DNA of 64,000 nt, taken from Streptosporangium amethystogenes (GTDB lineage Bacteria > Actinomycetota > Actinomycetes > Streptosporangiales > Streptosporangiaceae). Below the pieces are notes generated by a model, which made no database searches, was not told the DNA's origin, and was given only the letters and a program-made list of their open reading frames with translations. Of the stretch, positions 39,270-49,012 are shown in pieces. The position numbers and the translations under genes are program-made. The stretch covers positions 124,001 through 188,000 of the forward strand of contig NZ_JOEQ01000007.1 of assembly GCF_000721075.1 (NCBI RefSeq), in the 5' to 3' direction. How positions within the stretch are numbered: position 1 is the first letter of the stretch; each line of letters opens with the position of its first letter.

Positions 39270-40478
39270 ATGAGCTCGAACACCACCCCTGAGCAGCCCC
39301 TCCCGGTTCGCACGGTGTTGCAGATGGTCGGCGGCTGGATCGGCAAGCTCGGCACCGTCTGGGTCGAGGGGCAGATCACCGAGCTGACCGCCCGAGGCGG
39401 CACGGTCTTCCTGACGTTGCGTGACCCGGTGGCCAACGTGTCGGCCCGGATCACCTGCCCGCGTGGTGTCTACGAGGCGACCGTCCCCCGGCCGGTCGAC
39501 GGCGCGAGGATCGTGGCCCACCTGAAGCCTGACTTCTGGGTCAACAAGGGCTCGTTCGCGTTCACCGCGCTGGAGATGCGGCCTGTCGGGGTGGGCGAGC
39601 TGCTGGCGCGGCTGGAGCGGTTGCGTCGGTTGCTCGCCGCCGAGGGGCTCTTCGGCGTCGACAGGAAACGGCGGCTGCCGTTCCTGCCGGGCGCGGTCGG
39701 CCTGATCTGCGGCCGGGACTCGGCCGCCGAGCGCGACGTGCTGGAGAACTCGCGGCGCCGCTGGCCGGCGGTGCGGTTCAAGGTCGAGCCGGTGGCCGTG
39801 CAGGGGCCGTACGCGGTCGGCGAGGTCATCGAGGCGCTACGCAAGTTCGACGCCGACAGCGAGGTCGACGTCATCGTGGTCGCGCGGGGCGGTGGGTCGA
39901 TGGAGGACCTGCTTCCCTTCTCCGACGAGGCGCTCGTCCGGGCGGTCGCGGCCTGCCGCACGCCCGTGGTCAGCGCGATCGGCCACGAGCAGGACAACCC
40001 GCTGCTCGACCTGGTCGCCGACGTGCGCGCGTCCACGCCCACGGACGCGGCGAAGAAGGTGGTGCCGGACGTCGGCGAGCAGATGACGCTGATCCGCCAG
40101 CTCAGGGACCGGGGCCGCAGGGTGGTGGGCGGCTGGCTGGACCGCGAGACGGCCTGGCTGGCCGCGGCTCGCTCCCGCCCCTCCCTCGCGGATCCGGTCC
40201 GTGAGATCGAGCGCAGGGCCGAGCAGGCCGAGCAGCTCAGGGACCGGGCACGACGTTCCCTCACCGGTTCCCTGGACCGCGCCACCGATTCGCTGGAGCA
40301 CCTGCGCGCCCGCCTGGTCTCGCTCTCTCCCGCCGCCACACTGGAGCGCGGCTACGCGATCGTGCAGCGCCCCTCGGGCGATGTCGTACGGCTCGCGAGC
40401 GAGGTCTCCCCCGGCGACGAGCTGACCGTGCGCTTCCCCGACGACCGGGTGCGGGTCAGGAGTGATCCCGCCAGGTGA
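39270..40478 (+). CDS. xseA: Exodeoxyribonuclease VII large subunit
   Basis: The 402-residue protein has an N-terminal OB fold (about 15-100, [15 protein letters not shown]) and the nuclease domain with [31 protein letters not shown] and [28 protein letters not shown] coiled-coil (about 265-350) and a short C-terminal domain follow. With XseB (41065-41295) it degrades single-stranded DNA from both ends. TAGGCT ends 7 bp before the ATG, so a leaderless start is likely. Its 3' end overlaps the convergent GNAT gene by 23 bp. Confidence 0.95.
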   Translation: MSSNTTPEQPLPVRTVLQMVGGWIGKLGTVWVEGQITELTARGGTVFLTLRDPVANVSARITCPRGVYEATVPRPVDGARIVAHLKPDFWVNKGSFAFTALEMRPVGVGELLARLERLRRLLAAEGLFGVDRKRRLPFLPGAVGLICGRDSAAERDVLENSRRRWPAVRFKVEPVAVQGPYAVGEVIEALRKFDADSEVDVIVVARGGGSMEDLLPFSDEALVRAVAACRTPVVSAIGHEQDNPLLDLVADVRASTPTDAAKKVVPDVGEQMTLIRQLRDRGRRVVGGWLDRETAWLAAARSRPSLADPVREIERRAEQAEQLRDRARRSLTGSLDRATDSLEHLRARLVSLSPAATLERGYAIVQRPSGDVVRLASEVSPGDELTVRFPDDRVRVRSDPAR

Positions 40479-40926
40479 GCGAGGGGTAGCCGTCGTCGAC
40501 GAACCCCAGCTGCCGGTAGAGCGACTCGGCGTCCGAGGTGGCGTGCAGGTCGACCCTGCGGACCCCGCTGTCGCGGTACCACTCCAGGAGGGCTCCCATG
40601 ATGGCCCGGCCGTGCCCCCTGCGCCGGTAGCGCGGGTCGGTGGTCATGCCCTGGACGTAGCCGTAGCGGCCGTCGGGAAGGCTGGGGCCGGGAAACCGGT
40701 CGAAGATGAGGCCGATCCCGCAGGCCGCCAGCCCCTTTTCCGGGGAGTCCACCACGTAGACGGCGGTGTCGAGGCTGCCCAGCCGCTCTTCGAGGCTCTC
40801 GGCGTAGGCCCGCTGCCACTCCTCCTCGATGGGGAGGTTGCCGTCCCTTGCCATCCGGTCGGCCAGGATCTCACGGAGGCGTACCAGTTCGGGGATGTCC
40901 CCACTCGTCGCGTCACGAACGTTCAC
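40456..40926 (-). CDS. GNAT-family N-acetyltransferase
   Basis: GTG 40926 ([14 protein letters not shown]) has GGAAG nearby and is preferred; ATG 40950 is in frame without a ribosome site. The product has 156 aa. The GNAT acetyl-CoA loop is [16 protein letters not shown], with strands [13 protein letters not shown] before and [17 protein letters not shown] after. Substrate cannot be inferred. The gene tail overlaps xseA and it lies between xseA and xseB on the other strand, interrupting what is an operon in many bacteria. Confidence 0.88.
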   Translation of the reverse strand: MNVRDATSGDIPELVRLREILADRMARDGNLPIEEEWQRAYAESLEERLGSLDTAVYVVDSPEKGLAACGIGLIFDRFPGPSLPDGRYGYVQGMTTDPRYRRRGHGRAIMGALLEWYRDSGVRRVDLHATSDAESLYRQLGFVDDGYPSLTWRDHS

Positions 40927-41064
40927 CTGGGCATTCTTCCAGCCGTACATGCCGGCGGAGCGGCCGGGGAGGTGTCTTGTCGATCACGCCGTCGCGGGGA
41001 GGCACCACGACTCCCGGTACGGCACGGCGTCATCGGGTGGGCGCCACGATCTAAGGTGGGGTGC

Positions 41065-41295
41065 GTGGCCGATGAGAAGAGACCGTCGTACGAGCAGGCG
41101 CGCGAGGAGCTGACCGAGGTGGTCCGCAGCCTTGAGGCGGGCGGGCTCACCCTGGAACAGTCGATCGAGCTCTGGGAGCGCGGCGAGAAGCTGGCCGCGG
41201 TCTGCGAGGAGTGGCTCCAGGGTGCCCGGGTGAAGCTCGCGGCCGCCATGGCCCAGCGGCGGCACTCCGACCCCGCCGGAGAGACGCCCTTCTAG
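41065..41295 (+). CDS. xseB: Exodeoxyribonuclease VII small subunit
   Basis: A 76-residue helical protein (SYEQAREELTEVVRSLEAGG, LEQSIELWERGEKLA) with the normal XseB length and motif. GTG 41065 lies 7 bp after TAAGGT, suggesting its own leaderless promoter although xseA is nearby. It partners the large subunit at 39270-40478. Confidence 0.94.
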   Translation: MADEKRPSYEQAREELTEVVRSLEAGGLTLEQSIELWERGEKLAAVCEEWLQGARVKLAAAMAQRRHSDPAGETPF

Positions 41296-41308
41296 GCCCT
41301 GTCCCGCG

Positions 41309-41842
41309 CTAGGAGTTGTTCCTCGGCTGCTGCTTGAGGGAGCCCGCCAGGGCGGACAGCTCGTCCCAGGGGGCGGTGCCGGTGACGACGATCGTGACGT
41401 CGGGCAGGAACCGTACGAGGGCGCGCTGGTTCTTGTCCTCGCGGACGCGCTGCTCCCAGGTCACCCCGCCGATCTGGACGGTCCCGGTGACCGTGGAGGT
41501 GTTGGAGAGCCTGTTGGCGAACTCGGCCGCGGGCCTCTCGTCACTCTGGGCGAGCATCGCGTGGAAGCGCTTGGCGGTGGCGAAGCCGAGCTTCCAGGTG
41601 GTGGCGCCGTTCTCACGGGTGCTCCGGGAACTGTTCGGCACCCACCCGGCGGCGACGGGCTCGGGGGCCCACACCTGGAAGGGCGCCGTACGGCGCAGAT
41701 CGGCCAACGCGATCGAGTAGTCGACCCTGGGGATGTGTTCGGTCCTGCTCTGCGGTGTGACCAGCAGGAACAGGCCGACGGCGGCCAGGCAGACCGCCAT
41801 CGCGACCACGTAGCCGTAAAAGCCCTGAGTGAACTTTCGCAC
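41309..41842 (-). CDS. DUF4245 membrane-anchored protein
   Basis: Starts at GTG 41842 (RKFTQGFYGY), 8 bp after TAGTGT; GTG 41854 is the alternative. The product has 177 aa. One transmembrane helix (about 11-30) is followed by an extracytoplasmic domain of the DUF4245 family (APFQVWAPEPVAAGWVPNS, TTWKLGFATAKRFHAMLAQS). Function unknown. Location beside xseB and glpX is conserved in actinobacteria, for example the mycobacterial glpX region, as I recall. Confidence 0.85.
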   Translation of the reverse strand: MRKFTQGFYGYVVAMAVCLAAVGLFLLVTPQSRTEHIPRVDYSIALADLRRTAPFQVWAPEPVAAGWVPNSSRSTRENGATTWKLGFATAKRFHAMLAQSDERPAAEFANRLSNTSTVTGTVQIGGVTWEQRVREDKNQRALVRFLPDVTIVVTGTAPWDELSALAGSLKQQPRNNS

Positions 41843-41880
41843 GACTGTCGACACTATCCGTTCGGGGAGGTGGTCCGCCC

Positions 41881-42486
41881 TCAGGGGCGGCGGATCTGGG
41901 CGATGATGGCCAGCACGTCCTCCACGAGCACCCGTGAGGCGTCCTCGTCGTCGGACAGGGCGACCTCGGAGACCGCGGCGGCGAGCGCCCCGGTGAGGAC
42001 CACGACCAGCGCCCCCTCGTCACCCTCGAACAGGGCGGCGTTGCGCTTGGCCCACTGCCGGAGCCGGTCGCGCACGATGACCTCGAACCCCGGCGGCCCG
42101 TCACCCCGCAGGAACAGCGCGGAGATCTCCCGCTCGGCCAGGCAACCCTCCAGGTAGGCGCGGGCCCCGGCGATGAACAGCCGCATCGGGTCGCTCTCGC
42201 CGGCCGCCCTGGCCTGGCCGACCGCCTGCTTGGTCCGCTGGGTCTGCCGGGCCTGGAACTCGTCGAAGAGCGTGAGGTAGAGGTCGGCCTTGCCGGAAAA
42301 ATGATGGTAAAGACTTCCGACGCTCGCCCCCGCGCGGGCGACCACGTCGGTGACCCCGGTCTCGGCGAATCCGCTTGTGACGAAAATCTCCCTGGCGGCG
42401 GACAGCAACGCGGCGCGCGTGGCGGCACCCCGCTCGGAGGTCCGCGCGCCCACGCCTTTCACCAGCCGTTCTGCGTCGCTGCTCAT
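41881..42486 (-). CDS. TetR-family transcriptional regulator
   Basis: The N-terminal HTH (about 20-65) reads [39 protein letters not shown], a typical TetR domain. The C-terminus is a helical ligand and dimer domain. ATG 42486 follows TAATGT by 7 bp (leaderless); GTG 42495 with GGAGG is an alternative. 201 aa. It is divergent from glpX, with GACCGGTC (42509-42516) and ACGATCGT (42532-42539) as short palindromes in the 82-bp gap. Its targets are unknown; glpX or itself are the simplest candidates. Confidence 0.92.
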   Translation of the reverse strand: MSSDAERLVKGVGARTSERGAATRAALLSAAREIFVTSGFAETGVTDVVARAGASVGSLYHHFSGKADLYLTLFDEFQARQTQRTKQAVGQARAAGESDPMRLFIAGARAYLEGCLAEREISALFLRGDGPPGFEVIVRDRLRQWAKRNAALFEGDEGALVVVLTGALAAAVSEVALSDDEDASRVLVEDVLAIIAQIRRP

Positions 42487-42568
42487 GGTGGGCACATTAT
42501 CCTCCGCCGACCGGTCAGAGGGGCGCCAACTACGATCGTTGCATTATCCACGAGAGGGGTTTCCCACC

Positions 42569-43603
42569 ATGTCTGATCAGACGTCCGTTCCTGCCGCCCT
42601 TGCCACGGGCGAGCACGCTCCTGATCGCAACCTCGCCCTGGAACTGGTCCGGGTCACGGAGGCGGCCGCGATGGCCGCGGCCCGCTGGGTCGGACGGGGT
42701 GACAAGAACGGCGCCGACGGCGCCGCGGTGAACGCGATGCGCCAGTTGATCAACACGGTCTCGATGCGCGGCGTGGTGGTGATCGGCGAGGGCGAGAAGG
42801 ACAACGCGCCGATGCTCTACAACGGCGAGCAGGTGGGTGACGGCAGCGGCGCGGCGTGCGACGTGGCCGTCGACCCGATCGACGGCACCCGGCTGACCGC
42901 ACTCGGCATGCCCAACGGGATCTCGGTGATCGCGGTCAGCGAGCGCGGCTCGATGTACGACCCGTCCGCCGTCTTCTACATGGACAAGCTGGTCACCGGC
43001 CCCGAGGCCGCCTCGTCCGTGGACATCAACGCGCCGGTGGCCGACAACATCGCCGCGGTGGCCCGTGCCAAGGGCGGCGAGCCCTCGGACGTGACCGTGG
43101 TCATCCTCGACCGGCCCCGCCACGAAAAGATCATCCGGGAGATCCGGGAGACCGGCGCCCGGATCAGGCTCATCACCGACGGCGACGTGGCCGGTGCGAT
43201 CATGGCGGCCCGGGTGGGCACCGGTGTCGACCTGATGCTCGGCATCGGCGGCACGCCGGAGGGCATCATCGCCGCGTGTGCGCTCAAGTGCCTGGGCGGC
43301 GTCATCCAGGGCAGGCTCTGGCCGCAGGACGACGCCGAGCGCCGCCGGGCGCTGGACGCGGGCCTCGACCTCAACGCCACGCTGAGCACCGACGACCTGG
43401 TCAGGTCCGACGACGTGTTCTTCGCGGCCACCGGGATCACCGACGGCGAACTGATGCAGGGCGTCCGCTACCGCGCGGGGCGGGCCATCACCAACTCCCT
43501 GGTCATGCGCGGCCGTTCCGGGACGATCCGGAAGATCGAGAGCGAGCACCAGCTCTGGAAGCTGCGGGCGTACAGCGCGATCAACTTCGACAGCGCCAGT
43601 TGA
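42569..43603 (+). CDS. glpX: Fructose-1,6-bisphosphatase class II
   Basis: The 344-residue protein matches Glp[32 protein letters not shown] and [17 protein letters not shown], the metal- and phosphate-binding segments of the Li-sensitive phosphatase fold. It hydrolyses fructose-1,6-bisphosphate to fructose 6-phosphate in gluconeogenesis. Many actinobacteria rely on this class alone. It starts at ATG 42569 after GAGAGGGG and ends 2 bp from the convergent DUF1707 gene. Confidence 0.96.
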   Translation: MSDQTSVPAALATGEHAPDRNLALELVRVTEAAAMAAARWVGRGDKNGADGAAVNAMRQLINTVSMRGVVVIGEGEKDNAPMLYNGEQVGDGSGAACDVAVDPIDGTRLTALGMPNGISVIAVSERGSMYDPSAVFYMDKLVTGPEAASSVDINAPVADNIAAVARAKGGEPSDVTVVILDRPRHEKIIREIRETGARIRLITDGDVAGAIMAARVGTGVDLMLGIGGTPEGIIAACALKCLGGVIQGRLWPQDDAERRRALDAGLDLNATLSTDDLVRSDDVFFAATGITDGELMQGVRYRAGRAITNSLVMRGRSGTIRKIESEHQLWKLRAYSAINFDSAS

Positions 43604-43605
43604 GG

Positions 43606-44211
43606 TCAGCGACGGAACCAGGGACGGCGAGGGCGCTTGGGGGACTTGGCCACGATGCTCCCGAACGTGACGACGCCGGTGATCTCGATGACCGGGCCGT
43701 CGGGCGAGGCCGGGGGGACCTGGTTCTTCTTGCTCCCCATGAAGGACGAGGCGGGCATCTCGATCCGCACGCCCTCGGGGACGATCAGGGTGAGGGTGCC
43801 GCCGACCACGGTGACCTGCAGGGTCACCCGACTGGACTGGAGCAGCGCCTCGCACAGGTCGAGCTTGACGTTGGCGCAGATCGCGGTGGCGGAGAAGTGG
43901 GTCGGCACGACCCAGCGGCCACCGCGCTCCTGGGAGCCGAACAGGGCCGTCACCGGGCCGACGTCGGTGCGGAGCGGCTGCGCCTCGGGTGGGAGCAGGT
44001 CGGCGGTGAGCGCGGAGAGCTCTCCCAGCGTGCGGGCACGGTAGAGCGCCTCGGCGCGCTCGTCGTACTCGTCGTGGCCGAGACGTCCGTCGGCGAGCGC
44101 GTCGCCCAGTACGGCGGCCACCCTCTCGCGGTCGGAGTCCGCCGCCCGTAGGTCGGCGGGGGCGGGTTCACGGTTGTGACGGCGGTTCGCGGGCGGTCGG
44201 GGGCTCTCCAC
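43606..44211 (-). CDS. DUF1707 protein with LiaF-like C-terminal domain
   Basis: Starts at GTG 44211 with TAGGGT 7 bp upstream (leaderless pattern); 201 aa. Residues about 18-72 are the DUF1707 SHOCT-like segment (LRAADSDRERVAAVLGDALADG, RTLGELSALTADLLP). The C-terminal half (LFGSQERGGRW, VPEGVRIEMPASSFMGSK) resembles the cell-wall-active LiaF/DUF2154 beta domain. There is no transmembrane helix, so a cytoplasmic role. Function is unknown. Confidence 0.86.
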   Translation of the reverse strand: MESPRPPANRRHNREPAPADLRAADSDRERVAAVLGDALADGRLGHDEYDERAEALYRARTLGELSALTADLLPPEAQPLRTDVGPVTALFGSQERGGRWVVPTHFSATAICANVKLDLCEALLQSSRVTLQVTVVGGTLTLIVPEGVRIEMPASSFMGSKKNQVPPASPDGPVIEITGVVTFGSIVAKSPKRPRRPWFRR

Positions 44212-44501
44212 CCCCCCGACCCTAATCTCTGCGTGACCGCCCTGAGCGCCCCCGCACCGCCCGGCCGTCCCGACCCGCCCCCGGCCCGCGCGGCCCCCGG
44301 AGCATCTCCGGCGAACCGCTGGAGCCATGCCTCGTCGCGGAACTCGGTCAGAAAACTCGATTTACCTACCGGTTAAATTGCTAAATATCGTTTTTGTGAT
44401 CTAGATTGGGCGGGCGAGAGCCGGAGCCCCCTGCGGGCCGCCCCGCCACGTCGACCGTCTGGTCACCCCAGGTACTCGACCGCCCGACGTTCAGGAGCGC
44501 T

Positions 44502-44856
44502 ATGAGATCACCCTTGGAAATGCCCGGCGAGAACGGCGACGAAGAGCTCGACAGACTGCTGGAGCGGTTCCGCGATGAGGTCACCGGGCTTGAGGAGCTT
44601 CAGAAAAGCGTCTCCGAGGTCCGCGGCCGAGGCGAGGCGGCGCAAGGACGCGTCACCGCCGAGACCTCGCTGACCGGCGCACTCACCAGCCTCACGATCG
44701 ACCCCCGTGCCATGCGACTGGGCTCCGGTGAGCTGGCGTAGGCCATCCTCCAGGCGGCCGACGAGGCGGCCCGCGACGCCGGGGACCAGATGAGACGACT
44801 GGTGGACCCATTCGTCACCGGCACCCCGCTCGAAACCGTTCTGCCGCCTCAGGACA
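44502..44856 (+). pseudogene. YbaB/EbfC-like DNA-binding protein gene with internal stop
   Basis: ATG 44502 opens a 79-codon frame (LDRLLERFRDEVTGLEELQK, SLTIDPRAMRLGSGELA) typical of actinobacterial YbaB proteins. It stops at TAG 44739-44741. The same frame continues past the stop with 37 codons of family-like helix (AILQAADEAARDAGDQMRRL, FVTGTPLE). GAG or CAG changed to TAG is the simplest explanation. AT-rich sequence at 44357-44410 looks like its promoter. The 290-bp gap upstream holds no other feature I can support. Confidence 0.72.
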
Positions 44857-44863
44857 CTCGGAC

Positions 44864-45223
44864 CACCTCAGGTCCGTCGCGAGCGCCTTCGACACCGAGA
44901 AAGAGGGGCTCGCCGACGTCGTCAGGCAGGCGGCCGCGGAGCTGAACGACATCGGAGACTTCTGGGGCGGCGACCCCGAGGGGAGGAACTTTTTCAAGGG
45001 ACAGGGCGGTGGCACGGGGTACGAGGCCGTCTCCAGCCAGGTCATGAGGGGGACGGACGCGCTGCTGCAAGCCCACGAGGACATCCCCGCACTCATCCGC
45101 CTCATGAACGACACGGTCAAGACCGCCGACTGGGCCGGCGTCGCCGCGATCCTTTCCGCCCTCCCCGCTCCCGATCCGAGCCGCCCGGTATGGGGGGAGC
45201 CGAACGACGCCGACGACCGGTGA
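44864..45223 (+). pseudogene. WXG100-like protein gene lacking a start codon
   Basis: An open frame of 119 codons from 44864 encodes a helical WXG100-type protein with DIGDFWGGDPEG near residue 30-40, the FWGG turn of the family, then NFFKGQGGGTGYEAVSSQ. The frame is shifted relative to the YbaB frame and has no ATG, GTG or TTG before it; the nearest upstream stop is at 44729-44731. So either a frameshift has joined it to the YbaB gene or both are decayed. Neighbour pairs YbaB-WXG100 occur in actinomycetes. Confidence 0.7.
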
Positions 45224-45354
45224 TGACCCGAGACGGGTGTCGGGACGACGGCGCGGGACCGTGGATACCGGGTGCCGCGGGGCATTGACCGCCGGGGGCG
45301 GCACACCTAACCTGACGAGAACTTGAACCCCCCTCATGTTCTCTGGAGACCGCC

Positions 45355-46521
45355 GTGCCCCTCCCGCGTGACAGACAGGCGCGTGTGGCGACCTGGGCGG
45401 CGTTCTTCGTCCAGGGCCTCTGCTTCGCCACCCTGCTCACCCATGTGATCGACCTCCAGCACAGGTTCGGGCTCAGCGACGGCGACCTCGCCCTGGTCCT
45501 GCTGCTCGTACCGGTGATCGCCGGTGTCGGCAGCGCGATCGCCGGCCCGCTGGCGAGCCGGTACGGCAGCGCCCCGATCCTGCGCGTCTCCCAGGTCGCC
45601 GTCTGCGTCATCGTGGCGCTGTTGGGCTGGAACGGCCAGCTCGCCGGGCTGTACGCGCTCAGCGCCGCGTTCGGCCTGTCCGTCGGCGCGGTGGACGCGG
45701 CGATGAACATGCAGGCGGTCGCGGTGGAGCGCCGGTACGGCATGAGCGTGCTGACCGGCTTCCACGCCGTGTGGAGCGTCGGCTCGATGCTGGGCGCCGG
45801 ATTCAACTCCGCCTTCAGCGAGCTCGGCGTCGAGCTGGGCTGGTCCTTCTCCGTCCCGGTGCTGATCGGCGCGGTGATCTCCGTGGTCATGCTCCCCCGC
45901 CTCTACGGGCGGGACGCGGAGCGGGCCGGCGAGCAGGCAGCGCAGGTGGCGGCCAGGGTGCCGTGGCGGCCGATCATCCCGCTCTGCCTGGCGATGGCGT
46001 TCCTGTACGTCGGGGACGCGGCGGTCTCCAACTACAGCACCGTCTACATGGAGAGGGCGCTGGCGACGAGCGGCTGGCTGGTTCCCTTCGCCTACTTCGT
46101 CTACCAGGCGACCATGCTCCTCGCCCGGGTCCCCGGTGACCTCGCGGTACGCAGGTACGGACCCGCGCCGGTCGTCCGCGCGGGCGCGGTGATCGCGGCC
46201 GTGGGCACGCTGGGCGTCGTCGTCGCGCCCGGTGTCGTGACGGCCGTCCTGTCGTTCGGCCTGGTCGGCGTCGGCCTGTCCGTCATCGCCCCGCAGTCGT
46301 TCTCGGCCGCCGGGCGTCTCGGCGCCGGGGCGGAGACCGCGATCGCGCGGGTCAACATGTTCAACTACGTCGGCTTCCTGGTCGGCGTCGCCCTGGTCGG
46401 CACCCTCAACGACACGGTGAACGTCCGCGTGGCGTTCGTACCCGCCGCCGTCCTGGTGGCCCTGATCGTCTTCCTAGCCAGGGGTTTCCAGCCGGAACCG
46501 GAGCTCGCCGCGCGCCCCTAA
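45355..46521 (+). CDS. Major facilitator superfamily transporter
   Basis: A 388-residue protein with twelve hydrophobic helices and the MFS loop GPLASRYGSAPILR between helices 2 and 3. The second half repeats the fold. It resembles YbjJ/FucP-like members whose substrates are mostly unknown. It starts at GTG 45355 after CTGGAGACC. Its 3' end overlaps the convergent MocR gene by 48 bp. Confidence 0.9.
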   Translation: MPLPRDRQARVATWAAFFVQGLCFATLLTHVIDLQHRFGLSDGDLALVLLLVPVIAGVGSAIAGPLASRYGSAPILRVSQVAVCVIVALLGWNGQLAGLYALSAAFGLSVGAVDAAMNMQAVAVERRYGMSVLTGFHAVWSVGSMLGAGFNSAFSELGVELGWSFSVPVLIGAVISVVMLPRLYGRDAERAGEQAAQVAARVPWRPIIPLCLAMAFLYVGDAAVSNYSTVYMERALATSGWLVPFAYFVYQATMLLARVPGDLAVRRYGPAPVVRAGAVIAAVGTLGVVVAPGVVTAVLSFGLVGVGLSVIAPQSFSAAGRLGAGAETAIARVNMFNYVGFLVGVALVGTLNDTVNVRVAFVPAAVLVALIVFLARGFQPEPELAARP

Positions 46522-48015
46522 GGCGCTCGCGAGGGCGCGGACCGCCTGGTCGGCGCGGTGTTCGGGCAGGCGGGCGAAGCCCATCAGGAGCGCGGGCGGG
46601 CCGGGGGCGTGCCGCATCGGCCCCACCGGCTCGACCGCCAGCCCGCACTCCTCGGCCCTGGCCACCACCGAGGCCTCGTCCCAGCCGTACGGCAGCTCGG
46701 CGAACAGGTTGAGCCCGGCGGAGACGCCCCGCACGGTGATCTCGGGAAGGTGCTCGCCGAGGGCCAGCACCAGGGCGTCGCGGCGGGCGCGGTACTGCCG
46801 GCGCATCCTCCTCAGGTGCCGGTCGTAGTCGCCGGTGGCCACGAAGTCGGCCAGGACGTACTGCTCCAGGACGGGCGACCCCATGTCCAGCTCACCTCGG
46901 GCCAGCCGCAGCGACCCGGCGATCCGGGGCGGGGCGACCGCCCAGCCCAGGCGGAGCCCGGGGGCCAGCGACTTGCTGACGCTCCCGACCAGGACCACCC
47001 GGTCGGCGGCCAGCCCCTGCAGACAGCCCACCGGGTCGCGGTCGAAGCGGAACTCCGCGTCGTAGTCGTCCTCCAGGATCATCGCGTCGGTCGCGACGGC
47101 CCACTCGATCAGCTCGGCGCGGCGGCGGGGCGAGAGCACGACCCCCGTCGGGTACTGGTGCGCGGGAGTGAGCATCACCGCCCGCGCCCCGGTCCCGGCC
47201 AGTGCCTCGACATCGATGCCCTCGTCGTCCGCGGGGACGGCGACCAGGTCGGCTCCCGCCGCGCGGAGCAGCGGGAGCTGGCGCACCCCGGCCGGATCCT
47301 CGACCGCCAGCAGGATCCGGCCCGGGGAGGGCACGGGGTGCTCGACCCGCCGGACGAACCAGTCGAGGTCGTGGTGCGCCCGGGCCTGGGGAAGCCGCCC
47401 CGCGAGCGCCTGGACCGTGAGGCTCAGCCCCTGAGCCACCCCGCCCACGATCACCAGGTTGTCCGGGGTCACATCGGCCGCCCGGACCCTCCCGAGGTAG
47501 GCGGCCAGTTCCTCGCGGAGCGCGGAGACACCGCCGGGGTCGCCGTAGTCCAGGGCCTCGACGGGCAGCGCGGCGAGCGTACGCCGCATCGAGGCCAGCC
47601 ACCGCTCCCTGGGGAACGCCCTCAGGTCGGGCGAGGTGGAGCGGCGCCCGTGGTACGGCTCGCGGCCCTCCGCAGGGCTGGTCGACCCGGGATCGGCGGG
47701 CGAGGTGGCGCTGTCCGGCGGCCGGGAAAGGCCACCGGGAAGGCCACCGGGAAGGGCCGCTGGGCGGCCCGCGGCCGGGGCCACCGTGGTGCCCACCCCG
47801 GTCCTGGAGATCAGGAAGCCCTCGGCGACGAGCTGCTCGTACGCCTCGACCACCACTCCCCGGGAGAGCCCGAGGTCCCTGGCCAGTTCACGGCTGGCGG
47901 GCAGCCGGACCCCGGCCGCCAGGCGTCCACGCCGCACCGCCTCGCGGAGTTCGCGGGCGATCTGGGCGGCGACACCGCCCGCCGCACGGTCGACGACGAG
48001 ATGCAGATCGGCCAA
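46474..48015 (-). CDS. MocR/PdxR-type GntR regulator with aminotransferase domain
   Basis: The 513-residue fusion has a GntR winged HTH (about 15-80, LPASRELARDLGLSRGVVVE) and a class I aminotransferase-like domain with Lys in SVSKSLAPG for PLP and DYDAEFRF. MocR proteins bind PLP and control vitamin B6, GABA or transport genes. It starts at TTG 48015 with AGAGGACC upstream. It is divergent from an EamA exporter 67 bp away, and three ATTGG direct repeats lie between the two. Confidence 0.93.
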   Translation of the reverse strand: MADLHLVVDRAAGGVAAQIARELREAVRRGRLAAGVRLPASRELARDLGLSRGVVVEAYEQLVAEGFLISRTGVGTTVAPAAGRPAALPGGLPGGLSRPPDSATSPADPGSTSPAEGREPYHGRRSTSPDLRAFPRERWLASMRRTLAALPVEALDYGDPGGVSALREELAAYLGRVRAADVTPDNLVIVGGVAQGLSLTVQALAGRLPQARAHHDLDWFVRRVEHPVPSPGRILLAVEDPAGVRQLPLLRAAGADLVAVPADDEGIDVEALAGTGARAVMLTPAHQYPTGVVLSPRRRAELIEWAVATDAMILEDDYDAEFRFDRDPVGCLQGLAADRVVLVGSVSKSLAPGLRLGWAVAPPRIAGSLRLARGELDMGSPVLEQYVLADFVATGDYDRHLRRMRRQYRARRDALVLALGEHLPEITVRGVSAGLNLFAELPYGWDEASVVARAEECGLAVEPVGPMRHAPGPPALLMGFARLPEHRADQAVRALASALGARGELRFRLETPG

Positions 48016-48075
48016 TTGGTCCTCTGTTTCGATGCTTCATTGGACCCGACAGGGGAGCCATTGGCTTCCTAGCAT
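48015..48075. promoter_or_regulatory. MocR-type operator with ATTGG direct repeats
   Basis: ATTGG occurs at 48015-48019, 48039-48043 and 48060-48064, spaced 24 and 21 bp. Direct repeats at about two-turn spacing are typical of MocR sites. TAGCAT (48070-48075) is the -10-like element of the EamA gene, 7 bp before its ATG, so binding would reach both promoters. Confidence 0.6.
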
Positions 48076-48082
48076 TTCGCAC

Positions 48083-49012
48083 ATGAACGTGGATGTCAGT
48101 ACCGTCTCCCGGCCGGAGTTACGCGGCCTGAGCGAGGCCGCAGGGGCGATGTTCCTGGTGGGAACCCTGGCGGGGGTCTCCGGGGTGATCGGGGACTATC
48201 CGGTCTACGGCGGACAGGCCGTGCGCTACCTGCTGGCGGCCGTGGTCCTTCTCACGGTCACCCGGATGGCGGGGCTGCGGTTCGTGCGGCTCACGCCTCG
48301 TGAGACGGCACTGCTGGCGGCGCTCTCCCTGACCGGGCTGGTGATCTTCAATGTGTGCGTGATCGAGGCCACCCGGCACGGCGGCCCGGCCCTGGTCGGC
48401 ACCGTCCTCGGTACCGTGCCACTGGCACTGGCCCTGCTCGGCGGGCGCCCCTCACCCCGGCTCCTGTCGGCGGCGGCGGTCGTCGTCACCGGAGCGACGG
48501 TGGCCACCGGGCTGGGCAGCGGTGACCTGACCGGACTGCTCTGGTCGCTGGGCGCGCTGGGCTGCGAGATCTGCTTCTCCGTGCTGGCCATCCCGCTGCT
48601 GCCGAAGCTGGGCGCCGTACGCGTCTCGGCCTATTCGGCGTCGCTGGCCGTACCACTGCTGGTCGTCGCGGGCCTGCTCGCGGACGGCACCGCGATGATC
48701 CGGGTGCCGACCGCACCCGAGATCGCGGGCCTCGGCTACCAGTCGCTGATCGTGACCGCCGTGGCGTTCTTCCTCTGGTACGACGCCCTGCCCCGGCTCG
48801 GCCCGGGGACCGCGGGACTGTTCGCCGGGCTGATCCCGGTCGGCGCCATCGTCACCGGCGCGGTCCTCGGCCTCGGTGCGCCCTCGGTGCCCGACCTGCT
48901 CGGCGCGGCGCTCGTGGTCACCGGCATCGTCATCGGCCTCAGAGCCGGTCCACCCGCTGCCGGGGCAGGTTCACCGACTGCGAGGACGCGTCGTCCTGCG
49001 GGGGCAGGCTGA
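48083..49012 (+). CDS. EamA/DMT-family exporter
   Basis: A 309-residue protein with ten hydrophobic helices in two EamA repeats (RYLLAAVVLLTVTRMAGL and LGYQSLIVTAVAFFLWYDAL). Members export amino acids or metabolites. Start ATG 48083 is 7 bp after TAGCAT, so leaderless. It is divergent from the MocR gene, its probable regulator. The last 74 bp overlap a small minus-strand gene. Confidence 0.9.
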   Translation: MNVDVSTVSRPELRGLSEAAGAMFLVGTLAGVSGVIGDYPVYGGQAVRYLLAAVVLLTVTRMAGLRFVRLTPRETALLAALSLTGLVIFNVCVIEATRHGGPALVGTVLGTVPLALALLGGRPSPRLLSAAAVVVTGATVATGLGSGDLTGLLWSLGALGCEICFSVLAIPLLPKLGAVRVSAYSASLAVPLLVVAGLLADGTAMIRVPTAPEIAGLGYQSLIVTAVAFFLWYDALPRLGPGTAGLFAGLIPVGAIVTGAVLGLGAPSVPDLLGAALVVTGIVIGLRAGPPAAGAGSPTARTRRPAGAG

